Counted from the first letter of the stretch, positions 7,924 through 15,908 are shown. The stretch is DNA of 25,482 nucleotides from FEN-1219 sp035548835 (GCA_035548835.1 DASZSB010000044.1:1-25482), one strand, 5' to 3'. The notes: generated by a model not told the origin, from the letters alone. Numbers and translations are program-made.

Positions 7924-8319
7924 ACGAGAACCTCCGGTGCGGACAAACCTGGTAAGGAAACGACAGCCCGTTCGGCGTTCGCCCTGGTATCTGCTACGTC
8001 GCGCGGCTCGGCACTTCGTCGGTGTTTCTCGTGGCGTCGTGACCGACGGCACCCCTTTGCAAAGGATCGTACTACCGGGTTCGGAAGCCGGCTAGGCCCG
8101 CGCAGATCTCGATCGTCCTCGCGCAGCGCGGCGAGCAGCGGGTATGGGTACGGCGCGCAGAGCCTCCGCGCGAAGCGGTACAACCCGAAGGACGCGCCAT
8201 CGACGGGTTCCTCAGGTTTCCTGTGCCGACGGGCCTGTCGGCCGCGGCTTGGGAAGGCTGGACCAGCGATGGTACTCTCACATCAGGCGGCAGCAGTGTC
8301 CGCGGCAAGGGGGAACCAC
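7924..8319. other. Intergenic region between divergent secreted-protein genes
   Basis: These 396 bases separate the starts of paralogue B (minus) and the 600-residue secreted protein (plus), so promoters for both should lie here. I see no convincing -35/-10 pair. Part of it (8102-8213) is a relic of a luciferase-like monooxygenase gene, described separately. No intact gene fits. Confidence 0.6.
8102..8213 (-). pseudogene. Relic of a second luciferase-like monooxygenase gene (N-terminal fragment)
   Basis: Read on the minus strand from 8213, this stretch gives 'EEPVDGASFGLYRFARRL' and then 'PYPYPLLAAL'. It lines up with 'EELGADGAYFRVHHFARQL' and 'SPFPLLAAV' of the broken gene at 5188-5967. After one frame change it reads 'ARTIEI', matching 'ARTRKIEI'. 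The DNA also aligns over about 110 bases, for example GATCTCGATC at 8105-8114 against the same word near 5750. No start codon, no downstream half and no open frame remain, so it is a fossil. Because the residues differ a good deal from the first copy, it is an old paralogue or an old duplicate rather than a recent repeat. Confidence 0.65.
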
Positions 8320-10122
8320 ATGGCATTTCGAAAAGGCTCGACCGGAGCGCGCGTTGCGCTCGCCACCGGCCTCGCGACTTTGTTCTCGGTTGTGGCGTAC
8401 GCGCAGTTCGGGGGCCCCCCGCCGAAGCTGTACACGCCCGCGGAGGGCGCCAGGGACCTGAAGTCCGTGCTGTTCAACTGGCCGTGGCACATGGTCATGC
8501 TGCGCGGCATCGAGGAGCACGAGCTGGCCGTCACGCTCGAGTATCGCGGCGAGGGCACGATCCAGGTCAACGGCCAGCCCTGCGCGATCACGCCCTACAA
8601 GGAAACCGAGCGCAAGGGTGAGCTCGGCCACTCGGGCTACCGCATCAGCAACCAGTACCAGTTCGCCGGCAGCCGCACGCAGATCGAATGCACGCTGCCG
8701 AACGGCAAGAAGTACTCCAATATCGAAGTCGTCAGCGGCAAGTACGCCTGGGACGAAGACCGGCCGGGCGCCGGTCTCGTGAAAGGCGAAGGCACGGCCA
8801 AGCCGATGCCCGGCAAGCTCAACGAGCGCCTGATCCGTCTGTGGGCGAGCCCGCAAGGCGCAGTCAAAGCCGCCCTGGCCGGCGCCGGAATCGATCTGAT
8901 GAAGGTGTTCCGTAACCCCGGCGGGCTGCTCCAGGAAGGCACCTCGAAGATCGGCGAAACTTCGGTCCGCTGGGAGGGCAATACCCCGATCGTCACCTTC
9001 CCGATTCCTGGCGTCGCCGGCGCCGTGGCGGAGGCCACGCTGAACGATCACTTCATGGCCAAGTCCGTCGTCGTGAAGCACGGGCGCGATACCTACGAGT
9101 TCACGTACAGCGACTACAACGACTACAACAATCCGCTCAACCGGATCGAAGCCCAGTACGCCGGCAAGATGGTGGAGCGCGTCAACGGCAAGGTCATGCG
9201 CGACATCAAGACGGCCGTGACGGAGACGGGCAGCGTCTACGTCGTCGTGCCCGTGCCGCCGAGCGTCAGCGGCGCCGGTACCGTTCAGCCGCTGCCGATG
9301 TATGGCAGCGACCAGAAGCCGCTGCAGCTCACGTCCACCGCTCCGACACCGCGTCTGGCCGACGGCAAACCGAACCTCACGGGCAGCTGGCGAAGCGGCA
9401 ACAAGTTCTTCATCTGGCGTTACGGCAACCGCCGCTGCTCACCGGAGCAGCTCAAAGGCTGCAGCGAGGCGTGGAACCAGACGCTCGATTTCGAGTTCGA
9501 GGCGGCTCCGCGCTTCGGCCCGAATCGTCCGATCTACAAGCCCGAGAACTGGGACAAGGTCATCTATCTCGACATGTGGACCAACAAGGAAGACCCCGTC
9601 GCCACGTGCCAGCCGCTCGGCATTCCGCGGCAGGGCCCGCCCGGGCGCATCTTCCACACCGAGAAAGACATCACCTTCATCTACGGTCGCGGCGGCGACG
9701 GCGGCGGCGGCTACTCGGACTTCCGAGTCATCGCCACCGACAACCGCCCGTTCGACAAGAACGCGCTGCGCCAGACCATGTACACCGGCCATTCGGTCGG
9801 CCATTGGGAAGGCGACACGCTCGTAATCGAGTCGGTCGCGTTCGTGCCGGAGACGTGGCTCTCGCGCGGCGGCTTCTTCCACTCGGAAAACATGAAGGTC
9901 TACGAACGCTTCACGCGCAAGGGCGACCAGATGCTCTACGAGGTGACGGTCGAGGACCCGGACGTGCTGGTTCAACCGTGGAAGCTGACCCCGCTGATGA
10001 TGACGCTGGCCGAGGGTGCCAATGCAGCGGGCGGCTTCGGCGACCCCACGTTGGTCGGCTCGGAGCGCGGCAACTGCGAAGTCTACGAGCTCGAAGACAT
10101 CGACAATCAGATTCACCACTAG
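8320..10122 (+). CDS. Large secreted protein with C-terminal GHWEG-motif domain
   Basis: This encodes 600 residues from ATG 8320; AAGGGGG lies just upstream, and the signal peptide 'VALATGLATLFSVVAYA' begins here, so the in-frame ATG at 8269 is rejected. Mature residues 30-340 form a region I do not recognise, with 'LFNWPWHMVMLRGIEEHELAVTLEY'-type beta-rich sequence. From about residue 346 ('LADGKPNLTGSWRSG') the protein has the arrangement of environmental GHWEG proteins: 'CQPLGIPRQGPPGRIFHTEKDITFIY', then 'GHSVGHWEGDTLVIESVAF' from residue 490, then 'YEVTVEDPDVLVQPW'. It therefore looks like a fusion of a unique N-terminal module with a relative of the 266-residue protein at 3800-4600. It is first in a three-gene run; the next gene starts 25 bases after its stop. 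Confidence 0.85.
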   Translation: MAFRKGSTGARVALATGLATLFSVVAYAQFGGPPPKLYTPAEGARDLKSVLFNWPWHMVMLRGIEEHELAVTLEYRGEGTIQVNGQPCAITPYKETERKGELGHSGYRISNQYQFAGSRTQIECTLPNGKKYSNIEVVSGKYAWDEDRPGAGLVKGEGTAKPMPGKLNERLIRLWASPQGAVKAALAGAGIDLMKVFRNPGGLLQEGTSKIGETSVRWEGNTPIVTFPIPGVAGAVAEATLNDHFMAKSVVVKHGRDTYEFTYSDYNDYNNPLNRIEAQYAGKMVERVNGKVMRDIKTAVTETGSVYVVVPVPPSVSGAGTVQPLPMYGSDQKPLQLTSTAPTPRLADGKPNLTGSWRSGNKFFIWRYGNRRCSPEQLKGCSEAWNQTLDFEFEAAPRFGPNRPIYKPENWDKVIYLDMWTNKEDPVATCQPLGIPRQGPPGRIFHTEKDITFIYGRGGDGGGGYSDFRVIATDNRPFDKNALRQTMYTGHSVGHWEGDTLVIESVAFVPETWLSRGGFFHSENMKVYERFTRKGDQMLYEVTVEDPDVLVQPWKLTPLMMTLAEGANAAGGFGDPTLVGSERGNCEVYELEDIDNQIHH

Positions 10123-10147
10123 CGTTCGCGCAAGGGGGGCAGAAAAC

Positions 10148-10696
10148 ATGCAAATCGCGAACTCGCTGCGCGCAGCACTGCTCGGCGCTTTGAGCGCGGC
10201 CGGACTCGCGCTGACTTTCAGCACCGGGGCGCGTGCTGAAGAGGTCACCGCAGAAACGCTCGTCGATCGCCTGCAGATCCAGGACCTCATCACACGCTAC
10301 TACAACAACTTCGGCCGCGAGAACGCCGAGAACTTCGCGGACTTCTATGCGGAGGATGCCGAGCTGATCCTGGGCGAGCGCCACTTCAAAGGCAGGAACG
10401 GCATCATGGAGGCCTACGGGCGCGCGCCGGGGCAGGCGCCGCGACCGCCTCCCCCGCCCCGCTTTTCCTTCATCGTGGCGGTCGACAATCCGCTCATCGT
10501 CGTGCACGGCAAGACGAACACGGCCACCGCGCAGCTCGTCTACACCGAGTACGTGATCGAGAAACAGGGCGAGCAGGCCAAGGTCATTACGCAGGGCAAG
10601 GAATACAGCACCTTCGTCAAGGTCGGTGGTCACTGGCGCTACAAGACGCGGCTGATCAAGAGCGGGACGGCCCTGCCGGAAGGCTGGAAGGAATAG
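10148..10696 (+). CDS. Secreted SnoaL/NTF2-like protein
   Basis: This encodes 182 residues from ATG 10148. A longer frame exists upstream but overlaps the previous gene. Here AAGGGGGG precedes the ATG and a signal peptide follows ('LRAALLGALSAAGLALTFSTGARA', cut near residue 30). The mature part starts like a SnoaL_4-type cone fold: 'LVDRLQIQDLITRYYNNFGRENAENFADFYAEDAEL' (residues 38-73; shortened family pattern 'I..L...Y....D..D...F...FA.DA'). The central loop is very proline-rich (about residues 95-107). NTF2-like folds serve as enzymes or as small-ligand binders; nothing in this sequence fixes which. It lies between the large secreted protein and the HbpS-like gene in an apparent operon. 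Confidence 0.83.
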   Translation: MQIANSLRAALLGALSAAGLALTFSTGARAEEVTAETLVDRLQIQDLITRYYNNFGRENAENFADFYAEDAELILGERHFKGRNGIMEAYGRAPGQAPRPPPPPRFSFIVAVDNPLIVVHGKTNTATAQLVYTEYVIEKQGEQAKVITQGKEYSTFVKVGGHWRYKTRLIKSGTALPEGWKE

Positions 10697-10731
10697 CACG
10701 CGCTTTCGCACCCACACGAGGACGCTTTCCC

Positions 10732-11259
10732 ATGCAGACACTCTCTCGTCTCTTCCTGGCACTTTGTGCCGGCGTCGCTGCTGCCTCGGCCATGGCTCAA
10801 GCTCCGGCACCGGGCGCACCGCCGCCTGCTCCGCCCCGCGCTCGCGGCCCGCAGCTCGCCCTGGCGGTCGAAGCCGCTCAGACCGCGATCGCGACCTGCC
10901 TCGCCAATGGCTACAAGACCACGGCGACCGTGGTCGACTCCGCGGGCGTACCGATCGCGATCCTCTCCGCCGACGGTGCGCCCGAGCGGACGCAGATGAT
11001 CGGTCTCACCAAGACGGCGACCACCATCAAGTACAAGGTACCGAGTGGTGAAATTGCCGATCGCGTCAAAACGGATCCGGCACTGGATGCGGAAGTGAAG
11101 GCCGATCCCAAGATCGGTACCGCGCGCCGCGGCGCTCTGCCCATCAGGGTGGGCGGCCAAATCATCGGCGCAATGTCCGTGTCGGGCGCGCCCGGCGGCG
11201 ACAAGGACGAGGTCTGCACGCAGGCAGGGCTCGACAAGATCGCATCCCGCCTGAAGTGA
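10732..11259 (+). CDS. GlcG/HbpS-like secreted protein
   Basis: This encodes 175 residues. A signal peptide (cut near 'SAMAQ', residue 23) is followed by a short Pro/Ala linker and then a GlcG/HbpS domain (Pfam PF03928): 'LALAVEAAQTAIATCLANGY', 'TVVDSAGVPIAILSADGA', 'KTATTIKYKVPSGEIADRV', 'GALPIRVGGQIIGAMSVSGAPGGDKDEVC'. This family includes the extracellular haem-binding sensor HbpS, and many members of unknown role sit in catabolic clusters. The haem-ligand residue cannot be judged by eye. GAGGA lies upstream of the ATG. It is the last gene of the three-gene run and is followed by a hairpin at 11268-11298. Confidence 0.87.
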   Translation: MQTLSRLFLALCAGVAAASAMAQAPAPGAPPPAPPRARGPQLALAVEAAQTAIATCLANGYKTTATVVDSAGVPIAILSADGAPERTQMIGLTKTATTIKYKVPSGEIADRVKTDPALDAEVKADPKIGTARRGALPIRVGGQIIGAMSVSGAPGGDKDEVCTQAGLDKIASRLK

Positions 11260-11267
11260 GCCTCGCC

Positions 11268-11298
11268 GAGGCGAGCCGTCTGCGGACGGCCCGGCCTC
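11268..11298 (+). terminator. Hairpin after the HbpS-like gene
   Basis: GCCGTC (11275-11280) pairs with GACGGC (11285-11290) around a TGCG loop. An outer GAGGC/GCCTC stem (11268-11272 with 11294-11298) extends it across a small internal loop. It lies 9 bases after the stop codon. There is no clear T-run, so termination is inferred from position and stem strength. Confidence 0.5.
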
Positions 11299-11552
11299 TT
11301 CAGCACACCCCCCGCGCTCCCCTTCGTTGAGGCGCCGGCCGACCGTGTCGGCCGTCCGAATGGTACGAACTGGCGTGAACCGCCATTTCGTCCCATTTTC
11401 GGCCAATGGTGTCGCAAACGCGCCAACGCATCGCCCGGCCCACCCGCCAGATCATTGGCTTCGAGACGCAATCGATGCCGGCACGGCTATTGCTATAGGT
11501 GTTCGACGGCGTCGGGGAGCGCCCGAAACCACCCTCAAAAGGAGATTGCATC

Positions 11553-11936
11553 ATGAACTTCGGACGAACGAACGGGCTCCGCGCCGTGATGGCTGCTGTG
11601 ATCGCTGCACTGGTCGTATCGCAGGGGGCGTTGGCGGACGGCAAGCTCAACACGGGAACGCTGACCCAGACGATCGATGTCGCGGCACTCAACCTCTCCT
11701 CACCGGCCGGCGCTCGCGAGGCGTACCGGCGTATCGCCGACGCGGCACTCCACATCTGCTCGACGACGATGAATGGCCTGGTGGGTGTGGCTCGTCAGAA
11801 GGAACAGCGCGATACCGTGCGGCCGTGCTTCGACGCGGCCGTCCAGGGCGCGCTCGACCAGGTGACGAAGACGACCGGAATCGATCTCGTGCGCGTCGCC
11901 GGACTGGATCCCAACAATCTGGTCGCGGGGCGTTAG
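11553..11936 (+). CDS. UrcA family protein
   Basis: This encodes 127 residues from ATG 11553, chosen because AAAAGGAGA lies 6-7 bases upstream and the signal peptide starts here ('VMAAVIAALVVSQGALA', cut near residue 28). The mature part has the UrcA pattern: 'TIDVAALNLSSPAGAREAYRRIADAALHIC' (40-69; a beta strand, then a helix ending in the first Cys) and a second Cys in 'RPCFDAAVQGAL' (C92). The two cysteines probably form a disulfide. UrcA proteins are small, secreted, found mainly in sphingomonads and some Gammaproteobacteria, and lack a settled function. The gene stands alone, bounded by hairpins. The 293-base gap upstream holds a perfect short inverted repeat at 11371-11385 (TGGCG/CGCCA). 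Confidence 0.87.
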   Translation: MNFGRTNGLRAVMAAVIAALVVSQGALADGKLNTGTLTQTIDVAALNLSSPAGAREAYRRIADAALHICSTTMNGLVGVARQKEQRDTVRPCFDAAVQGALDQVTKTTGIDLVRVAGLDPNNLVAGR

Positions 11937-12291
11937 CCAGCGCTTTGCAGATGCCGTCGGGGCGGTCTTCGGACCGCCCCGACGTCGCAGGAAGCTTCCC
12001 ACGTCTTCGGCTTTGCATACTGCCGACCGACGAATCGATCCGCCGTCGTGCCGACACGCGCTACGCCACGCCGGATCGGCGGCCACGCACGCAGACACCG
12101 GCGATGCTGACCGGCGCGCAGCTGCGGTTACCTCCCGCGTCGCACGCTCCTCTGGTATTGGTGGTGCCTGTGGTCCGTTCTTGTCGATCTCTCTATCATT
12201 CGGCTGTTCCTCCTCTCCGAGCGCGCCCCATGAGAATCCCGACTGCCGCCGCCCCGCAGCTTGCCCGCATCGTGCTTCCGAGAGCCGCATC
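11937..12291. other. Intergenic region with one strong hairpin, otherwise empty
   Basis: These 355 bases lie between the UrcA gene and the flavin monooxygenase gene. Apart from the terminator-like hairpin at 11955-11984 I see no gene, relic or clear promoter. A pyrimidine-rich stretch around 12185-12220 (TCTCTCTATCATTC, then CCTCCTCTCC) is the only compositional change. The promoter of the monooxygenase gene should lie in the last 150 bases. Confidence 0.55.
11955..11984 (+). terminator. Strong UUCG-loop hairpin after the UrcA gene
   Basis: A perfect 13-base-pair stem (11955-11967 with 11972-11984) closes on the tetraloop TTCG with a C-G closing pair, the exceptionally stable cUUCGg form. 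It lies 18 bases after the UrcA stop codon. There is no T-run behind it, so it may be a transcript-end stabiliser or a factor-assisted terminator rather than a classical intrinsic one. Confidence 0.75.
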
Positions 12292-13470
12292 ATGACCAGG
12301 ATCCGTACCGTCGCCGACGCGCTGGCAGCCGCTCGCTCGCTCGGACCGGCACTGCGCGAACGCGCGGCGCGGTGCGAGTCACTGCGCAGGGTCCCCGAAG
12401 AGACCATCGAGGACTTCCAGAAGTCCGGGCTGTTCCAGCTCGTGGTGCCGCGCAAGTTCGGCGGAGCCGGGTTGGGTTTCACGGAGCTCGTATCGACCGG
12501 CGCGGAGATCGCGGCGGAGTGCGGGTCGAGCGGCTGGGTCTACTGCGTCCTCGCCGGCCACAACTGGTGTGTCGCTCTTTTTCCGGAGCAGGCACAGGCC
12601 GAGATATTCGCGAATCCGCGCACGCTGACCGCATCCATCTTTCGCTACCCGGCCGAGGTCAAACCGGTCCCGGGCGGCTATCGACTCACCAACGGCCGCG
12701 GCCGCTTCTCGAGTGGCATCGACCATTCCGACTGGGTGCTGCTCGGCGTGACGGTGGATCGTGGGAGCGGACCGCCGGAAGGCCGCATGGTGCTGGTACC
12801 GAAGTCGGACATCGAAGTCGTCGACGATTGGCATACCTTCGGCATGCGCGGCACGGGCAGCCGCAGCGTGAAGATCGCCGACGCGTTCATTCCCGAGCAT
12901 CGATCGTGCTCGATGGCAGACCTCGCGCGTGGTACGTCACCCGGAGCGAAGTTGCACACCGAGACGCGCACGCTGCGGGTGCCGTTCTCCGTCGGTGCTG
13001 CGTGGTGTCTGGTGGGCGCGCCGCTCGGCATGGCTCGTGGCGCGTACGCCACGTTCACCTCAGGCAGCGCGGGCAAGCTGCGCGACCTGCGCGCAGAGCA
13101 GATCGCAGAGAGAGGACCGCTGTTCGCGCGGATCTCTGCCGCCGCTGCGGAGATCGACGCGAGCGTCGCGCTCATTCTGGCCGACAGCGCGTTGCTCGAC
13201 GGCGTCGGCGCTCCGGCGGAGCTCGATCTGCCGATGCGCGCGCGGCTGCGGCGCGATCTCGCGTTTGCGGTCGGTCGCTGCCGGCATGCGGTCAACAGCC
13301 TCTTCGAGTCCGCCGGTGGCAGCGCCATCTACGACGGCGAGTCGCTGCAGCGCGTGTGGCGGGACCTGAACGCCGCGGGCGCCCACGTGGCGTTCGGCTG
13401 GGACGACGCCGTCAACGACTTCGCCAGAGCGAGCCTCGGGCTGCCGCCGAGCCCCTACTCGCGCGTGTAA
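12292..13470 (+). CDS. Flavin-dependent monooxygenase, HsaA/HpaB-type (acyl-CoA dehydrogenase fold)
   Basis: This encodes 392 residues, the usual size for oxygenase components of two-component flavin monooxygenases such as HsaA, DszC and the C2 4-hydroxyphenylacetate hydroxylase. Evidence: 'RRVPEETIEDFQKSGLFQLVVPRKFGGAG' (32-60), 'AAECGSSGWVYCVLAGHNW' (74-92), 'PGGYRLTNGRGRFSSGIDHSDWVLLG' (the flavin-site beta domain), and a helical C-terminus with 'SLFESAGGSAIYDGESLQRVWRDLNAAGAHVAF' (Acyl-CoA_dh_2, PF08028). It would use reduced flavin supplied by a separate reductase, not seen here, to hydroxylate a substrate, probably a phenol or related ring. The ATG at 12292 is chosen by homologous length; upstream Shine-Dalgarno signal is weak. 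Convergent with the RraA-type gene, 25 bases between stops. Confidence 0.87.
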   Translation: MTRIRTVADALAAARSLGPALRERAARCESLRRVPEETIEDFQKSGLFQLVVPRKFGGAGLGFTELVSTGAEIAAECGSSGWVYCVLAGHNWCVALFPEQAQAEIFANPRTLTASIFRYPAEVKPVPGGYRLTNGRGRFSSGIDHSDWVLLGVTVDRGSGPPEGRMVLVPKSDIEVVDDWHTFGMRGTGSRSVKIADAFIPEHRSCSMADLARGTSPGAKLHTETRTLRVPFSVGAAWCLVGAPLGMARGAYATFTSGSAGKLRDLRAEQIAERGPLFARISAAAAEIDASVALILADSALLDGVGAPAELDLPMRARLRRDLAFAVGRCRHAVNSLFESAGGSAIYDGESLQRVWRDLNAAGAHVAFGWDDAVNDFARASLGLPPSPYSRV

Positions 13471-13495
13471 CGAGCCCCGGCGTGATCCGGCACCG

Positions 13496-14167
13496 TCAGG
13501 ACTTCAGCATGTGCTCGTAGTTGCCGCCGAGCACCTCGCTCACCCGCGCACCCGACTTCAGCGCACGCGCCATCGCGGCCTCGCGTGCGGCGATGGCATC
13601 GGCGGCGGCCAGCACCGCTTCGATGTCGGCACGGCGGACGAACGCGACACCGCTGCCGTCGGCGACGACGAAATCGCCGGTCTCGACCGGCACGTCGCCG
13701 ATGGTCACCGGCACGCCCGTCGCCTTCTCGACGATCCTGCCGCGCGCCGTTCGAGCCGTGAGCCCGCGAGAAAACACGGGGAAGCCGAGGGCACGCGCCT
13801 CGTCGACGTCGCGCAGGAGCCCTTCCGCGATCACGCCCACGACCTGCCTGGCGCGCGCGGCGAGCGTCAGCAGCCCGCCCCAGCATCCGGCTTCCACACC
13901 CGTACGTTGCTCGATCACGATGACGGAGCAGTCGTCGGCCGCTTCGATCGCCGCGGCGCACAGATGCCGCGGCGGTCCCGGCGGCGGCTCACCGGTGCCG
14001 AGGCGTACCGTGATGACCTTGCCCGCGATGCGCCCCTCCCCCGAGCGCTGCGCGAGACCCGAGACCACGCCCTGCAGCTTCAGGCGATCCAGCGCGTCGG
14101 AGATCGTGCAGACGTCGAACGCCCGCAGACGCTCGATCCAGCTGCGCTCGCTCGCCTCGCTCGACAT
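13496..14167 (-). CDS. RraA-family protein (HMG/CHA aldolase-like), copy 1
   Basis: This encodes 223 residues from ATG 14167-14165 (an in-frame upstream start at 14194 adds nine residues; GGGAG precedes the chosen ATG). The family pattern is clear: 'TISDALDRLKLQGVV' (21-35), 'GLLTLAARARQVVGVIAEGLLRDVDEARALGFPVFSRG' (98-135) with the catalytic Arg-Asp pair R119/D120, and 'VETGDFVVADGSGVAFV' (161-177). Members with these residues are divalent-metal pyruvate aldolases: 4-hydroxy-4-methyl-2-oxoglutarate or 4-carboxy-4-hydroxy-2-oxoadipate (CHA) aldolase and oxaloacetate decarboxylase. CHA aldolase is the last step of protocatechuate 4,5-cleavage and gallate pathways, which fits the extradiol dioxygenase and amidohydrolase in this window. 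The RNase-E regulator RraA proper is shorter. Specificity is inference. Confidence 0.87.
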   Translation of the reverse strand: MSSEASERSWIERLRAFDVCTISDALDRLKLQGVVSGLAQRSGEGRIAGKVITVRLGTGEPPPGPPRHLCAAAIEAADDCSVIVIEQRTGVEAGCWGGLLTLAARARQVVGVIAEGLLRDVDEARALGFPVFSRGLTARTARGRIVEKATGVPVTIGDVPVETGDFVVADGSGVAFVRRADIEAVLAAADAIAAREAAMARALKSGARVSEVLGGNYEHMLKS

Positions 14168-14263
14168 CGATCGACACTCCCACCTCAGCGCCACCGCCGC
14201 GTGCGCGGATTATGGTCCGCTGCGCACACGGCGTCATGGTCTGCGCGTGGGATCGCGCGGCCA

Positions 14264-14282
14264 CCTTCGCGGCGAGCGAAGG
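14264..14282. repeat. Inverted repeat in a divergent gap
   Basis: CCTTCGC (14264-14270) and GCGAAGG (14276-14282) are perfect inverted arms around a 5-base spacer. They lie in the 200-base gap between the divergent RraA-type and MetE-like genes. Position suits an operator; the arms could also form an RNA hairpin in the MetE-like leader. Nothing else in the gap stands out. Confidence 0.35.
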
Positions 14283-14367
14283 CCATTTCGCGGATCGCGG
14301 CTATTGAAGAACCGCGCTACCGCTGTAGGTTTTCGCAACCGCGAGGCGCAATCCACGTGAGTGATCG

Positions 14368-15420
14368 ATGACGAACAGGCTCACCCCACTGTTGCCCACC
14401 ACGCTCGTGGGCAGCTATCCGCAGCCGGAGTGGCTCATCGATCGACAGAAACTCGCCGGACGCTTTCCGCCGCGCGTCCGCGCAAGGGAATTGTGGCGCA
14501 TCCCTGCGCCGTTTCTCTCCGAAGCGCAGGACGACGCCACGATCGTCGCGATCAAGGCGCAGGAGGACGCGGGCCTCGACATCGTCACCGATGGGGAGAT
14601 CCGCCGCGAAAGCTACTCGAACCACTTCGCAACGGCGCTCGAAGGTGTCGACATCGACAACCCCGGCACGGCACTCGATCGCAGCGGCCACCCGAATCCG
14701 GTGCCGCGCGTCACGGGGCGCATTCGTCGCAAGCACGCCGTGGCCGTGAGGGACCTCGAGTTCCTGAAGCGCCATACCGATCGCCGGGTGAAGATCACGC
14801 TGCCGGGGCCATTCACCATGTCGCAGCAGGCGCAGATCGACGCCTACGGCGGCAGCCGGGAAGCGGCCGCGATGGACTATGCGGTCGCGGTCAACCAGGA
14901 GATTCGCGATCTCTTCGCCGCCGGCGCGGACGTCGTGCAGATCGACGAGCCGTACCTGCAGGCGCGGCCGAACGACGCGCGGCAGTACGGCGTGAAGGCG
15001 CTCGACAGCGCGCTCGACGGCATCACCGGCGCCACGGCCGTGCATCTGTGCTTCGGCTACGCGGCCATCATCCACGAGCGGCCCGAGGCCTACTCGTTCT
15101 TGGGCGAGCTTGGGTCTTGCCGCTGCCAGCAGGTGTCGATCGAGACCGCGCAGTCGAACCTCGATTGCTCGGTGCTGCGCCAGCTGCCCGGCAAGAAGGT
15201 GATCCTGGGCGTCATCGATTTGAGCGACCTGACGGTCGAAACGCCGGCGACGGTCGCGGCGCGCATTCGCCGGGCCCTGCCGTTCGTGAACGCGGAGGAT
15301 CTCGTGATTGCGCCGGATTGCGGCATGAAGTACCTGCCGCGCGACGTCGCCGATGCGAAACTCCAGGCGATGGTGGAAGGCACGAAGATCGTGCGCGGCG
15401 AGCTCGGAGCGAACCCATGA
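14368..15420 (+). CDS. MetE-like C-terminal-domain zinc protein, copy 1
   Basis: This encodes 350 residues, a stand-alone version of the C-terminal barrel of cobalamin-independent methionine synthase (Meth_synt_2, PF01717; COG0620). Evidence: 'TTLVGSYPQPEWL' (11-23), 'DAGLDIVTDGEIRRESYSNHF' (67-87), 'ITLPGPFTMS', 'VVQIDEPYL' (189-197). The zinc ligands seem kept: 'VHLCFG' (H226, C228), 'IETAQ' (E259) and 'APDCGM' (C318). It is about half the length of MetE and lacks the N-terminal domain that holds folate, so it is unlikely to make methionine by itself. Relatives include epoxyalkane:coenzyme M transferases and many unassigned proteins in catabolic clusters. A thiol alkyl transfer is plausible; the substrate is unknown. 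Its stop overlaps the next gene's start (ATGA). Confidence 0.85.
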   Translation: MTNRLTPLLPTTLVGSYPQPEWLIDRQKLAGRFPPRVRARELWRIPAPFLSEAQDDATIVAIKAQEDAGLDIVTDGEIRRESYSNHFATALEGVDIDNPGTALDRSGHPNPVPRVTGRIRRKHAVAVRDLEFLKRHTDRRVKITLPGPFTMSQQAQIDAYGGSREAAAMDYAVAVNQEIRDLFAAGADVVQIDEPYLQARPNDARQYGVKALDSALDGITGATAVHLCFGYAAIIHERPEAYSFLGELGSCRCQQVSIETAQSNLDCSVLRQLPGKKVILGVIDLSDLTVETPATVAARIRRALPFVNAEDLVIAPDCGMKYLPRDVADAKLQAMVEGTKIVRGELGANP

Positions 15421-15908
15421 AACGCGCTATCACGGCAGCAATCGGCTTGGCGGTGCTCGGCACCGGCACCACGAACGTGAGGGCCGACGAGGCGGCCGAC
15501 GCGCTGGCCAAAGCCAAGACGGAGGAAGCCAACCGCCGCGTCGTCGTGACGATGTACAACCTGCTCATGAACGAGCACAAGGTCGACGAAGCGCTCGAGT
15601 ACATCGACCCCGGCTACAAACAGCACAACGTGCTCGCCCCGGACGGCAAGGAATTCCTGCGCGGCGCGTTCAAGGCGCGCTTCGCCGAGAACCCGAAGTT
15701 CCGCTCGGACATCAAGCGCACGGTCGCCGACGGCGATCTCGTCGTGGTGCACACGCACGAGCGTTTCAACCCCGACGACCCGAACGACCTCGGCAACATC
15801 ATCATGGACATCTACCGGGTGAAGAACGGGCTCATCGTCGAGCACTGGGACGCGTACATGCCCGTGCCGCCGAAGGACAAATGGCTGCACGGCAACGGCT
15901 CGTTCTGA
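15417..15908 (+). CDS. Secreted SnoaL-like (COG4922-type) protein
   Basis: This encodes 163 residues. The start ATG (15417) overlaps the MetE-like stop in an ATGA, a sign of translational coupling, with GGAG upstream. A signal peptide ('ITAAIGLAVLGTGTTNVRA', cut near residue 23) is followed by an NTF2-like domain with the SnoaL-type line 'VDEALEYIDPGYKQHNVLAPDG' (56-77), 'VADGDLVVVHTHERFN' and 'IMDIYRVKNGLIVEHWDAYMPVP' (129-151). The His residues in 'YKQHN', 'VHTHE' and 'EHWD' are those usually kept in the 'SnoaL-like aldol-condensation' group. Whether it is an enzyme or a binder is open. It is coupled to a cytoplasmic partner although itself exported, which is odd. Confidence 0.85.
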   Translation: MKRAITAAIGLAVLGTGTTNVRADEAADALAKAKTEEANRRVVVTMYNLLMNEHKVDEALEYIDPGYKQHNVLAPDGKEFLRGAFKARFAENPKFRSDIKRTVADGDLVVVHTHERFNPDDPNDLGNIIMDIYRVKNGLIVEHWDAYMPVPPKDKWLHGNGSF

